DNA from: Halioxenophilus sp033283405
GTDB taxonomy: Bacteria; Pseudomonadota; Gammaproteobacteria; Pseudomonadales; Cellvibrionaceae
NCBI RefSeq assembly: GCF_033283405.1
Contig: NZ_JAWMQR010000004.1
Coordinates: 62,001 to 126,000, forward strand
DNA length: 64,000 nt
Direction of reading: 5' to 3'
In this document: positions 7,989 through 16,506 of the stretch, piece by piece
Layout: every line of letters starts with the position of its first letter
How positions within the stretch are numbered: position 1 is the first letter of the stretch
Translations under genes and position numbers: made by a program
Notes under the pieces: model-generated
Told to the model about the DNA's origin: nothing
Database searches by the model: none
Seen by the model: the letters and a program-made list of their open reading frames with translations, nothing else

Positions 7989-9675
7989 CTTTCACCACCT
8001 GGTGGTCAATCCGGCGACTGGCGAAAAACTGTAGCCAACGGCGTTGATGGGGCTGCAACTTATCGCCCGGCCCCTTCACCTCCAGCCACTGGTAACCGCC
8101 GGCCTTGGGAAAGTGGATCAGGTCGGGCAGGCCCCGCCGCCGGCTCTCCAGGTCCTGCCAGAGATAGTCAAAAATCGCCAGCCAATCCCCGGCCGGAATA
8201 CGCTCCAGCGCCAACACTAACAACGACTCTGGCAGCTGCCCCCAGTGGATGAGCGCATGATTGACCCCAAGCTTGGTGCGATAACGGGCCAACAGCTCCT
8301 CAACGGGTAACTTGCCATCGGTGGCTGCCTGCTGCGCCAGCCAATGGTCGACCTCCCTTTTCTGGGCACGACGGGCGTCGAGAAAGGTGGGCCAAAAGAG
8401 ATCGTGAGGCTTACTCTGGAAGGGGTGGGAGAAGGCGCCGACCACCGGCGCAAAGATCACCGGCCAATAGGCCAGGGCAAACACCGCCAGCACCAGGCTG
8501 TTCTCTACGTAAAAGCAGGGGCCGCTGGCGGCAAAGTGGCTGGCCACCGCCCACTCGGGCAGGCGATCTCCCCAGGGGCCTTCACATTTGGGCAGGGTTA
8601 AGGTCACCACCGGCTCACTGTAGAGCGCGGGTTTAGGCCAGTAGCCGCAACTCAGTTTGCGCGCCGTGCGATGGCCAAAGCCCTCGGCAAACTCGCGTTC
8701 GTCGTCGCCCAGCGGCGCCGTCAGAATTTCCCGGCAGAGGCCGAGCGCCTGCTCCGGTAACCCCTGCTGTACCAGAATGCGGGCGGCCCGCTCCCGCGCC
8801 GGGTGGGCATCGACCTGGCGGTATAGCGCCAGCGCCTCCGGCAGTGCCGGCAACCGCTCCAAGGCCCGGGCCAGAGCGAGCTTTAAGCGCGCTACGCGCC
8901 GACGCAGGCGGGTATCGCTGGCGGCTACTGTGGGCAGGCGGGCAAGGAGTGAGGCAATCCCCTCGGCGGAGGGCTCGGTACATGCTTGCCATTCGGCCAG
9001 CAGCTGCTCTACCCGCATTTGCTGCTCGACTTGGTCCCAGCTCTGAAACAGGCGGGTGGCGCCGGTGAGGGGGTAGGTTTCATAACGGCTGAGCGCCAAT
9101 TCGCGCAGCACAAATTCGCTCAAATCCTGGTGGGCATTACCAAAATAGAGCAGCTTTAACCACTCAAAGAGCGGCCGCACCAGCAACTGCACAATGGGCT
9201 CACCCGCCACCCGCGCCTGTTCGGCCGCTGTCAAATCGGCCAGTTGGGGGGCCAACCAGGTGTCCAACCGGGCGCGGGTGCATTGGTCAGCGATACCACG
9301 TTCCGGGCCCTCAGCCAGAAAACCCGCCCGCCACTTGGCCAGCCATTCAGCTTTATTGAAGAGCGGCAGCAGGCTGGCGACCGTTAGTTCGGGGTTAAGT
9401 GCCACAAATCCAACCTCGGCCAGCTGCTTGAGGGGCAGGGCCACCGGCCCGATTTCGACGTAGTTTAGTTTGCTCTGGCGGAAGCAGTCGCCCCGGCGCA
9501 GCAGCAGCCGCACCAGTAACGCCTGTGCCGGCTGTGGCAGCCCTGCCAGGCACGCCAAAAACTGGCGTATTGCCGGCGGCAGTAACGACGCGTACTGCAG
9601 CTCAACACCACGTAGCAGTTCGTGAAAATTGGCCAGATAGTAGTCGTCGCTGAGCGGCTTTAGAGGGGTTTGCAT
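7972..9675 (-). CDS. FAN1-type VRR-NUC structure-specific nuclease
   Basis: The 567-residue product ends in a VRR-NUC domain with the catalytic pattern GLPDL, then WLEVKGPGD and LQPHQRRWL (about residues 500-545). The upstream part is helical and TPR-like, as in FAN1 proteins. Family members cut 5' flaps and help unhook interstrand crosslinks; a Pseudomonas FAN1 has been studied structurally. It is the first gene of a two-gene minus-strand operon with the XPD-like helicase. ATG at 9675. The domain call is firm; the in vivo substrate is inferred from the family. Confidence 0.88.
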   Translation of the reverse strand: MQTPLKPLSDDYYLANFHELLRGVELQYASLLPPAIRQFLACLAGLPQPAQALLVRLLLRRGDCFRQSKLNYVEIGPVALPLKQLAEVGFVALNPELTVASLLPLFNKAEWLAKWRAGFLAEGPERGIADQCTRARLDTWLAPQLADLTAAEQARVAGEPIVQLLVRPLFEWLKLLYFGNAHQDLSEFVLRELALSRYETYPLTGATRLFQSWDQVEQQMRVEQLLAEWQACTEPSAEGIASLLARLPTVAASDTRLRRRVARLKLALARALERLPALPEALALYRQVDAHPARERAARILVQQGLPEQALGLCREILTAPLGDDEREFAEGFGHRTARKLSCGYWPKPALYSEPVVTLTLPKCEGPWGDRLPEWAVASHFAASGPCFYVENSLVLAVFALAYWPVIFAPVVGAFSHPFQSKPHDLFWPTFLDARRAQKREVDHWLAQQAATDGKLPVEELLARYRTKLGVNHALIHWGQLPESLLVLALERIPAGDWLAIFDYLWQDLESRRRGLPDLIHFPKAGGYQWLEVKGPGDKLQPHQRRWLQFFASRRIDHQVVKVVWQA

Positions 9676-10079
9676 CTACTCACATCGGCTATAAAAGCAG
9701 CCGGCAATATCGGCCTTTTTTATATAACCAGTTAACAGGAACGGATTTATAGGCGCCGCAGCGCTCGAAAGTCATTCAGCGCTAGCCTACAATTTGTGAA
9801 CAACATTGCCTAGCGAACCGACGCCCAGGCGGTCAACAAACTTGAGCGGGTCAGCCTGTGGCCGCAAACCTATGCAGAGGTAATGCGGCCAGTTGCGGGC
9901 CTGGGAGCCCGCGCTAACAACAGCCCCATCGGCTCGCGCACAGCCACTTCTCGCCATCGTTGCTCTGCTATCCAGACGCAGTGAGTCTGTGCCTGGAGAC
10001 CTCTATCCGCAGCCAAGTGAGTGGGACCAAGGTCGGTATTCGTGTGTGCTACAGGTATTTCACACCGGATTAAGTGTTC
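9676..10079. other. Divergent intergenic region with terminator-like hairpin
   Basis: About 400 bp between the FAN1-like gene (minus) and the esterase gene (plus). The only clear structure is at 9700-9720: GCCG, a 7-base loop, CGGC, then CTTTTTT, which reads as an intrinsic terminator on the plus strand although no gene precedes it. No ORF here is supported. Confidence 0.4.
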
Positions 10080-11162
10080 ATGACGTTAATCAGTTCCACC
10101 AAACAGGCCGTCAAACAGCTGCTCACCCGTATTGGCGTGCAGCCGGCAGCGCTGTTGCGCAGCCCGCTGGCATCACCCTATGCCCCCCGCCCAGTAACCG
10201 AAACCGGCGAGTGGCCAGCCTTTGAGCCGGCAACAGAAGCCCCCGAACCACACCCCTCCCAACACCTCGACCTGCGTTTGAAAGCACGCGACTATCGCGG
10301 CTCGAAAGATCGCCTCTACCGGGTGTTTGTGCCCAGTGGCTATAAACCATCACGGGCGGTGCCCCTGGTGATGGTGCTGCACGGCTGCCAACAGAACCAT
10401 CTCGATATTGAAAAGATCAGCAACTTCAGTGCGCTGGCGGAGCGCGAGGGGTTTATCGTCGTCTACCCCTACATCACCAAATATGGCGGCATACGGGGCA
10501 AAAACTGTTGGGGCTGGTGGATGCCGAGTCAGACTCGGGCCGGCGCCGGCGAGGTGGAGGACCTCTGGCAAATTGTTGAAGAGGTGAAAAGCCAGTTCCA
10601 CATTGACCCCAAGCGCATTCATGTTGCCGGCCTCTCATCCGGCGCGGGCATGGCGGTGGCGCTGATGGTTACCCACGGCCAGGGGCTGGCATCGGGCGCG
10701 TCGGTGGCCGGCGTGGCCTATGGCGAATCGGCCCACGCCGTCAACTTCTTTCGGCCACTCTCCCCCCACTATCGATCAGTCCCCACCCTGGTACGAACCA
10801 TGGAAGATCAGATGGGCAGCGGCAAATTTAAAGTGCCGCTGCTGGTGATTCACTCCCGGGATGACTCGGTGGTGAATATCAAAGCGGCCAAGAATCTGCG
10901 CGACAGCTGGGCGCAGTGTTTCGACATTGCGCTGCACAAGAAATCGGGTATGCGCTCTGGCGAAACCGGCAACAGCCGCTGGCACCATACCCGCTACCGC
11001 TCAGCAAAACGCCGCTCCGAGCTGGAAACCCTCTGGCTGGAGGGCCCGGACCACGGCTGGTACGGTGGGCGCCCGGGGGCATTCAGCTACCCCAATGCGT
11101 TTAATATCTCTGAATTCATGTGGCGCTTCTTCAAGTCCCACGACAACGAAGCCCCTAGCTAG
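10080..11162 (+). CDS. PHB-depolymerase-family esterase (LpqC-like alpha/beta hydrolase)
   Basis: An alpha/beta hydrolase of the PHB depolymerase/feruloyl esterase family. VMVLHGCQQN carries the oxyanion-hole region, GLSSGAGM the nucleophile Ser (G-x-S-x-G), VIHSRDDSVVN the likely acidic residue and GPDHGWYGG the catalytic His. There is no signal peptide, so it is probably cytoplasmic or exported by an unseen route. ATG 10080 is chosen; a GTG two codons upstream is also possible. It acts on an ester, possibly PHA-derived, given the PHA genes elsewhere in the window, but the substrate is not shown by sequence. Confidence 0.85.
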   Translation: MTLISSTKQAVKQLLTRIGVQPAALLRSPLASPYAPRPVTETGEWPAFEPATEAPEPHPSQHLDLRLKARDYRGSKDRLYRVFVPSGYKPSRAVPLVMVLHGCQQNHLDIEKISNFSALAEREGFIVVYPYITKYGGIRGKNCWGWWMPSQTRAGAGEVEDLWQIVEEVKSQFHIDPKRIHVAGLSSGAGMAVALMVTHGQGLASGASVAGVAYGESAHAVNFFRPLSPHYRSVPTLVRTMEDQMGSGKFKVPLLVIHSRDDSVVNIKAAKNLRDSWAQCFDIALHKKSGMRSGETGNSRWHHTRYRSAKRRSELETLWLEGPDHGWYGGRPGAFSYPNAFNISEFMWRFFKSHDNEAPS

Positions 11163-11280
11163 CGGACGGCAGATACCCATGGAAATCTATGTGCCAGCTG
11201 GCTAGAATAGCGCCGCAACCACAATCTGTGCCCTGGCCTATAATCAAAGCAACCAAGATTGCTTTCTATAACGATAAAAG

Positions 11281-12519
11281 ATGTTGAATTCGCCACCACA
11301 ACGCAGTGCCGCTCTTCTGGCGATTCTGACCGTTACCCTCTGCCCAGCGCTATGGGCAACCGAAACCAAATTAGGTGACGAACTCTATTTTTCCGGCCAC
11401 GCCACCCTCGGCGCACTCTACACCGAGACCAAAGACGCCCAGTTTTACCGCAACCTCAATCAACGCAACGCCGACTTTGATCAACTCACCCTGGAGAGCG
11501 ACAGCCGCCTGGGCCTGCGCCTGAGTTACCGGCCCCACAAGATGATCGGTGGCGAAGTGCAGTTGATCACCCGCTACGGCCTCTCCAACAACTTCGAGAC
11601 CAACCTGTTCGCCGCCTCGGCCCGAATTCGCCCCGGCAACGGCTGGCAGCTGGGCGTTGGTATTCTGCCACTGGAGTCGTTTTATCGTTCCGACTCCATT
11701 CACGTGGGCTACTCCTACCTGTGGGCGCGGCCGCCGGTGGAGATGTACAACTTCAACATTGCCAATAATTTTGAAGGCATCTCCCTGCAAAAACGCTTTT
11801 TCTGGGGCACGCAGAGCCTCTCCGGCAAGCTCTACGGCGGCGTACTGGGGCGCCAATACTCGACCCACCCCAACGACCAGTACGATGGTAGTCACTCACC
11901 CCTGATGGGTCTCACCTTGGAGTACACCGGTGAACACCTAGCGCTTAGTTACGGCTGGGTAGAGTTCGACATGGCGGACGAGGCGCTGCTGACCACCAAA
12001 AACAACGCCTTTCTGGCTCCTCCGGAAGGGGGCGACGCGGCTCTGCTGCAGCTGCTGTTTGACAGCCTGGTAGACAACACCGATATCAGCTATCAATACC
12101 TTGGCTTTGCCTATGAGCAGGGCCCCTGGCGCCTAGAGGGTGCCGCCGCAGAAACCGATAGTGGCCTGCGCGTATTTCAGGATACCTACAACGGCTACTT
12201 AAGCCTGGGCTATCGGCTGGACAACTGGACTCCGTTTGCCATGGTCTCCTACGCCCACAACAACCCGCCACACTCCCTGCGCGGCAATCTGCCTGCATTC
12301 ATTGAGGGGGTGATATTGGAAGGGGTCAAGGCCGCCCAGGCCGAGCAGACCAATCTGGCCTTAGGAGTGCGGCTTGACCTGAGCGCCACCCTATCACTCA
12401 AGTTGCAGTTCAATCACATTGAAGAGGCGCACAGCGACAGCTATCTCTGGATTAACGAGTCCCCCGATTGGAACGGCACCGCCAATCAGTTCTCCCTGGT
12501 AATGGACGCGATCTTCTGA
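11281..12519 (+). CDS. Putative outer-membrane porin (first paralogue)
   Basis: A 412-residue secreted protein with a signal peptide (hydrophobic residues 10-25, cleavage near ALWA-TET). The mature part is rich in alternating aromatic/polar strands and ends in Phe, typical of an outer-membrane beta-barrel. It shares long conserved stretches (for example FSGHATLG, QLITRYGLSN and GYSYLWARPP) with the protein at 13036-14331. The gene for a small periplasmic protein starts in its stop codon, and a diguanylate cyclase closes the cluster, so this is a probable operon. The transported molecule is unknown. Confidence 0.75.
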   Translation: MLNSPPQRSAALLAILTVTLCPALWATETKLGDELYFSGHATLGALYTETKDAQFYRNLNQRNADFDQLTLESDSRLGLRLSYRPHKMIGGEVQLITRYGLSNNFETNLFAASARIRPGNGWQLGVGILPLESFYRSDSIHVGYSYLWARPPVEMYNFNIANNFEGISLQKRFFWGTQSLSGKLYGGVLGRQYSTHPNDQYDGSHSPLMGLTLEYTGEHLALSYGWVEFDMADEALLTTKNNAFLAPPEGGDAALLQLLFDSLVDNTDISYQYLGFAYEQGPWRLEGAAAETDSGLRVFQDTYNGYLSLGYRLDNWTPFAMVSYAHNNPPHSLRGNLPAFIEGVILEGVKAAQAEQTNLALGVRLDLSATLSLKLQFNHIEEAHSDSYLWINESPDWNGTANQFSLVMDAIF

Positions 12520-12977
12520 TGGCCTGGATCAAACGCCACTGCCGACTCCTACAGGTCCTGATTGGGGTGACCTGGCTACTGGCCGCCTCAGCCCAGGCCG
12601 AAAAGCTCTACGTGGTGGTGAATGCCGCCGTTGAGGTCGAGTCTTTAAGCCACAGTGAAGTACTCAATATCTTCATGGGGCGCAGCCAAAAGCTCGACCG
12701 GCAACAGATCGCACTGCCACTGGATATCAGCAGTGACCACCCGGAAAAGGCCGAGTTTTACCAGGCACTGATCCACCGCGACCTGGCCGAGGTGAACTCC
12801 TACTGGACCCGCGTCATGTTTTCCGGCGACGCCTCCCCACCCCGCCAGATGGACACCTATGAACAGATTCGGCAAGTTATCCGCAACAACCTGGGTGCTA
12901 TTGCCTATTTGCCGGAATCAGAATTAAAACAGTTACCCGAAGCCAGTTACCGGGTGGTCCACGTTCTGGGGGAGTAG
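12519..12977 (+). CDS. Small PstS-like periplasmic binding protein
   Basis: The ATG overlaps the upstream TGA (TGATG), so translation is coupled to the porin gene. The 152-residue product has a signal peptide (residues 10-27, ending in SAQA) and a short phosphate-ABC-binding-protein-like domain: EKLYVVVNAAV, LSHSEVLNIFMG, and a C-terminal IRNNLGAIAYLP. It is about half the length of a true PstS, and no permease or ATPase is nearby. Such short PBP-like proteins usually accompany membrane sensors, so a role as ligand-binding adaptor for the porins and the cyclase at 14459 is a reasonable inference. Confidence 0.75.
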   Translation: MAWIKRHCRLLQVLIGVTWLLAASAQAEKLYVVVNAAVEVESLSHSEVLNIFMGRSQKLDRQQIALPLDISSDHPEKAEFYQALIHRDLAEVNSYWTRVMFSGDASPPRQMDTYEQIRQVIRNNLGAIAYLPESELKQLPEASYRVVHVLGE

Positions 12978-13035
12978 TTACCCAAACCCACGCGGCCCCA
13001 TCGTCCGGCGTGGCACCTGGGTTGTTCTATACTTG

Positions 13036-14331
13036 ATGTGCCGTTTTAAGAACCTGACCCCGTGGATTCTGAATTTGCCCTCTCTGCCCAAGCCGCTTGT
13101 TGTTTGCCTAGTTTGCCTACAGAGCCTTCTGCTGGCGGTGACCGGTGCAGCCCGGGCGGCCGAGCAGGAGATCGCCGACGACCTCTTTTTCAGTGGCCAC
13201 GCCACCCTGGGCCTGCTTTACAACACGGAAAAAGAGGCCCAGTTTTATCGTGACGCCAGCCAGCTCAACGCCGATTTCAGCCAGTTTACCTACCAAGCCG
13301 ATTCCCGCTTTGGCCTGCGCCTGAGTTACAAACCCCACAGCAGACTGGGTGGGGAGCTACAGCTGATTACCCGCTATGGGTTATCGAATGAGTTTGAGAC
13401 CAACCTCTTTTCAGTCTCGGCCAATTGGCGGGCAGGTAATGGCTGGTTGATTAAAGCGGGTTATATTCCCTTTGAATCCTTCTATCGCGCCGACTCAGTC
13501 CACGTTGGCTACTCCTATCTGTGGGCGCGGCCACCGACCGAGTTCTACACCCTGAACATCGCTTCCAGCTTCAAAGGGGTCTCTGTCCGCAAAAGTTTTC
13601 TGTTCGGCTTCGACACCCTACAGCTGAAGGCCTATGGCGGTTTATACGGCAAAACACCCTCCAGCCATCCGGATGACCAAATCGACGCACGCAATTCGCC
13701 ACTGTATGGCCTTTCGTTTGACTATATTTCCGGCAACTGGGGTGTCAGCGCCGGCTATAACCGAATTAAATTGGACCGCCAGGCGCTGCTCAGCACCCGA
13801 GATAACGCTCTGGTGCCCATCGACACCGGTGATGCCGCCACCGATGCCTATCTGGTGCAGGTTCTGAATGAAGCGCTGATTAAAGATACCAATTTCGAAT
13901 ACAGCTATTTGGGTTGGAATTATGATCGCGCCAATTGGCGCCTGGAGGCGGTGGTCAGCAACACCGACACCGGCTACCGCTCTTTGAGCCAGGCCAACAG
14001 CGCCTATTTTAGCCTCGGTTACAAGTTTCAGCGGCTGACCCCTTATGTCGTTATCACCTACGTCCACAACGACGAACTGCATAATCTAAACAGCGGCGGT
14101 CTGTCGGACGAACTGAACGCAATCATCAAGCAGAGCGCCAACAATACCCACGGCGAAGAGTTTAACTATGGCTTGGGTCTGCGCTCGGAGCTGGCGGAAA
14201 ATATTGCACTGAAAATGCAGTACAACCACATCGACAGTAATGAGAACCCAAGCCTGTTTTGGCTGAGAGAATCGGAGAATTGGGATGGCAATGCCAACCT
14301 CTTTTCACTGGTTCTGGATATGGTGTTCTAA
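13036..14331 (+). CDS. Putative outer-membrane porin (second paralogue)
   Basis: Paralogue of the porin at 11281, 432 residues counted from ATG 13036 (a TTG one codon upstream is also in frame). Signal peptide at about residues 20-42 (LLLAVTGAARAAEQE). Shared blocks include FSGHATLG, RFGLRLSYKPH, QLITRYGLSNEFETNLFS and GYSYLWARPP, and the protein ends LDMVF. The ribosome site is weak. The two porins probably arose by duplication, with the small PBP-like gene kept between them. Specificity is unknown. Confidence 0.75.
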   Translation: MCRFKNLTPWILNLPSLPKPLVVCLVCLQSLLLAVTGAARAAEQEIADDLFFSGHATLGLLYNTEKEAQFYRDASQLNADFSQFTYQADSRFGLRLSYKPHSRLGGELQLITRYGLSNEFETNLFSVSANWRAGNGWLIKAGYIPFESFYRADSVHVGYSYLWARPPTEFYTLNIASSFKGVSVRKSFLFGFDTLQLKAYGGLYGKTPSSHPDDQIDARNSPLYGLSFDYISGNWGVSAGYNRIKLDRQALLSTRDNALVPIDTGDAATDAYLVQVLNEALIKDTNFEYSYLGWNYDRANWRLEAVVSNTDTGYRSLSQANSAYFSLGYKFQRLTPYVVITYVHNDELHNLNSGGLSDELNAIIKQSANNTHGEEFNYGLGLRSELAENIALKMQYNHIDSNENPSLFWLRESENWDGNANLFSLVLDMVF

Positions 14332-14458
14332 TGGTTGGCCGGCAAACACACTATCGCCAGCGAGCATGCCCAGCAAAGTCAGGTTTTATCTCCGCCGGCG
14401 ACAGAATGATCGCGGCTAAGACCATGAGAAAATCACTAGCAAGCAGGGTGGTACGCCT

Positions 14459-16045
14459 TTGAAAACTGCGCATTTCAGCAACAGCCTGGTTGTAAAATCG
14501 CTACAGTACTTCGCCTTGCTGGTGACTGTGATTGGCGCGATTTCACTGGCGTTTAACTACTCCCTCGCCAGTAGCGATATCAAAAACAGAACGCTGGCCC
14601 AGGTGGAGGGTTTGATCAACACTATCGAGCCCAGCGCAAAAATCGCCGCCTATCTGAATGACCGGGGCCTCGCCCGGGAAATTGCCCGCGGCCTGATCAA
14701 CAACGATATTGTCTACCAGGTCAGGCTGATCGATTCCGAGGGCGACGATCTGATCTCAATGACCAACACCCGCGGCCATACCATGAGCGGCATAGAGACC
14801 ACACGCACCATTCGCTCACCGTTCGACAATTCGGTCGTGGTCGGCCAAATCAGCATCCAGTTGGACCAAAACACCCTCGACCAACAAAAATTCCACTACC
14901 TGGTGAGCGTGCTAACGCCCATTGTTCTGCAGACGCTGGCGGTAATTTTTGCCATGGTCTGGGCTGGCTGGGCGGTGGCCATGCCGCGGGTTAAGGCGTT
15001 CCTGGCCAAGCTTGATAAGCTTGATATCGAAACGGGAGAGCACCTGGATATCGACGAACAGCGCAACGGCGTTGAGTTGGGACAGACCGCCAGATACATC
15101 AATACACTGATCGACAAGATGTACCAGGCTTTTAGCCTGGAGCGCGCACTGCGCCGGGAGAGTGAAATCCAACAACGGAAAATGGAGGCCATTTTTGAAA
15201 ACGCCAGAACCGGCATCTTCCTGGCCGACCGCGACGGCAAGTTGTTGTCGTACAACCATGCCTGCCAAATTATCAGTTTGCGTAAAGGGGTAACACTAAC
15301 CGGTGACAGCCAGGTTCAGGATATTCTGACCACCGACATTCCGGAGACCAACGAACAGATAGCCAAGAGCCTGAAAAACCTCTCCAAACTGCATTTGGAA
15401 ATTTACCTGCCGGGAAAAAACGGCCACCGGGAAACCTGGCTGCAGTTGAACCTGACCCCCATCGACGACCACTCAATTCAGGGAATCATCAACGACATCT
15501 CCGCCGTGAAGAGCGAAAGTATTGCCGCCCAAACGCTGGCGCGTACCGACCCGCTCACCAAATTGGGTAATCGCCTGGGCTTCGAAGTTGAATTTAACCG
15601 GCGCCTGGGTCGCACTGGCTCCGGCCAGCAGAGTCTCACCTTAATGGCCATCGACCTGGATAGATTTAAGGTGGTTAACGACACCCTGGGCCACGGCGCC
15701 GGCGACCAGGTGCTAAGAGACGTTGCCCAACAGTTGCAAAAAATGACGCGCGCCAATGACTATATTTGCCGCATGGGCGGCGACGAGTTTGTCATTCTGC
15801 TGGACGATATCAACGAGACCATCTCGGCTAAATTGGCCGAGCGTATTGTTGAGCAGCTGCAGGAACCCATTGTTCTGGATGATGACCATTCGGCACATAT
15901 CGGGGCCAGTATCGGTGTGGTTTATGTGCCGGCCAACGAAAGCGCCTGCGCTGAGGAGCTGCTGCGGCGAGCCGACAAAACCATGTACAAGGTGAAACAC
16001 AGCGGCCGCAACAACTATGCTGTGGTTAATTTTTCTGCCGCGTAA
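14459..16045 (+). CDS. Membrane diguanylate cyclase with periplasmic sensor and PAS domain
   Basis: 528 residues. A first membrane helix (about 15-35) is followed by a periplasmic sensor of about 110 residues, a second helix (150-172), a linker/HAMP-like helix, a PAS domain (240-350) and a GGDEF domain (360-525). The active site is MGGDEF (439-444) and the inhibitory site RAND (431-434) is exactly five residues before it, so an active, feedback-controlled cyclase is expected. The start is TTG at 14459, supported by AGGGTGG about eight bases upstream; no ATG is in frame. It sits at the end of the porin/PBP/porin cluster, which suggests that the periplasmic domain reads a signal bound by those proteins. 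Confidence 0.88.
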   Translation: MKTAHFSNSLVVKSLQYFALLVTVIGAISLAFNYSLASSDIKNRTLAQVEGLINTIEPSAKIAAYLNDRGLAREIARGLINNDIVYQVRLIDSEGDDLISMTNTRGHTMSGIETTRTIRSPFDNSVVVGQISIQLDQNTLDQQKFHYLVSVLTPIVLQTLAVIFAMVWAGWAVAMPRVKAFLAKLDKLDIETGEHLDIDEQRNGVELGQTARYINTLIDKMYQAFSLERALRRESEIQQRKMEAIFENARTGIFLADRDGKLLSYNHACQIISLRKGVTLTGDSQVQDILTTDIPETNEQIAKSLKNLSKLHLEIYLPGKNGHRETWLQLNLTPIDDHSIQGIINDISAVKSESIAAQTLARTDPLTKLGNRLGFEVEFNRRLGRTGSGQQSLTLMAIDLDRFKVVNDTLGHGAGDQVLRDVAQQLQKMTRANDYICRMGGDEFVILLDDINETISAKLAERIVEQLQEPIVLDDDHSAHIGASIGVVYVPANESACAEELLRRADKTMYKVKHSGRNNYAVVNFSAA

Positions 16046-16506
16046 TCAATAGCGGCAGCAGATTTCACCCCCTCCACGCCAATACTCCGCTCAGCGATAA
16101 TCGGGCGTTTGCCAAAATGTTTAAATGACGCGGCCAGCAAACTGCACGCACCGGTGAATTCATCAGTCAAAAAATTAATTTCTGCTTCAGAGCCAGAGCC
16201 TGGAACAACAATTGACCAAAAATGATCACCCGCCACCAAAGTACCAGTGAATTTGATCGAAACAGCGCTATAAACACCCACCCATCTAGGGTATAAATAG
16301 TGCCCCAATTACCGCGGGTTATGGAGCTGGGCGCCAACATTGTCTGGCCGAAATTCATGCCAGCCCCTGGCAGAAAATAGCAACATCCAGAAAAACAATT
16401 AGCAACATCCAAAAAAGCAATTAGCCAAGGCCCGACTCAACGGCGAGAGTGCCCCGACCAAAACTCTCTATTCCGACACAGGCCAGCGCAAACAAGGAGT
16501 ATTTCC
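16046..16506. other. Intergenic region before maeB with a doubtful broken ORF
   Basis: About 460 bp. On the minus strand a 97-codon frame (16308-16015) overlaps the end of the cyclase gene, and a second frame (16412-16167) overlaps it in another phase. The two could be one frameshifted small gene, but neither has a ribosome site or a family I know. The rest should hold the maeB promoter. Confidence 0.3.
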
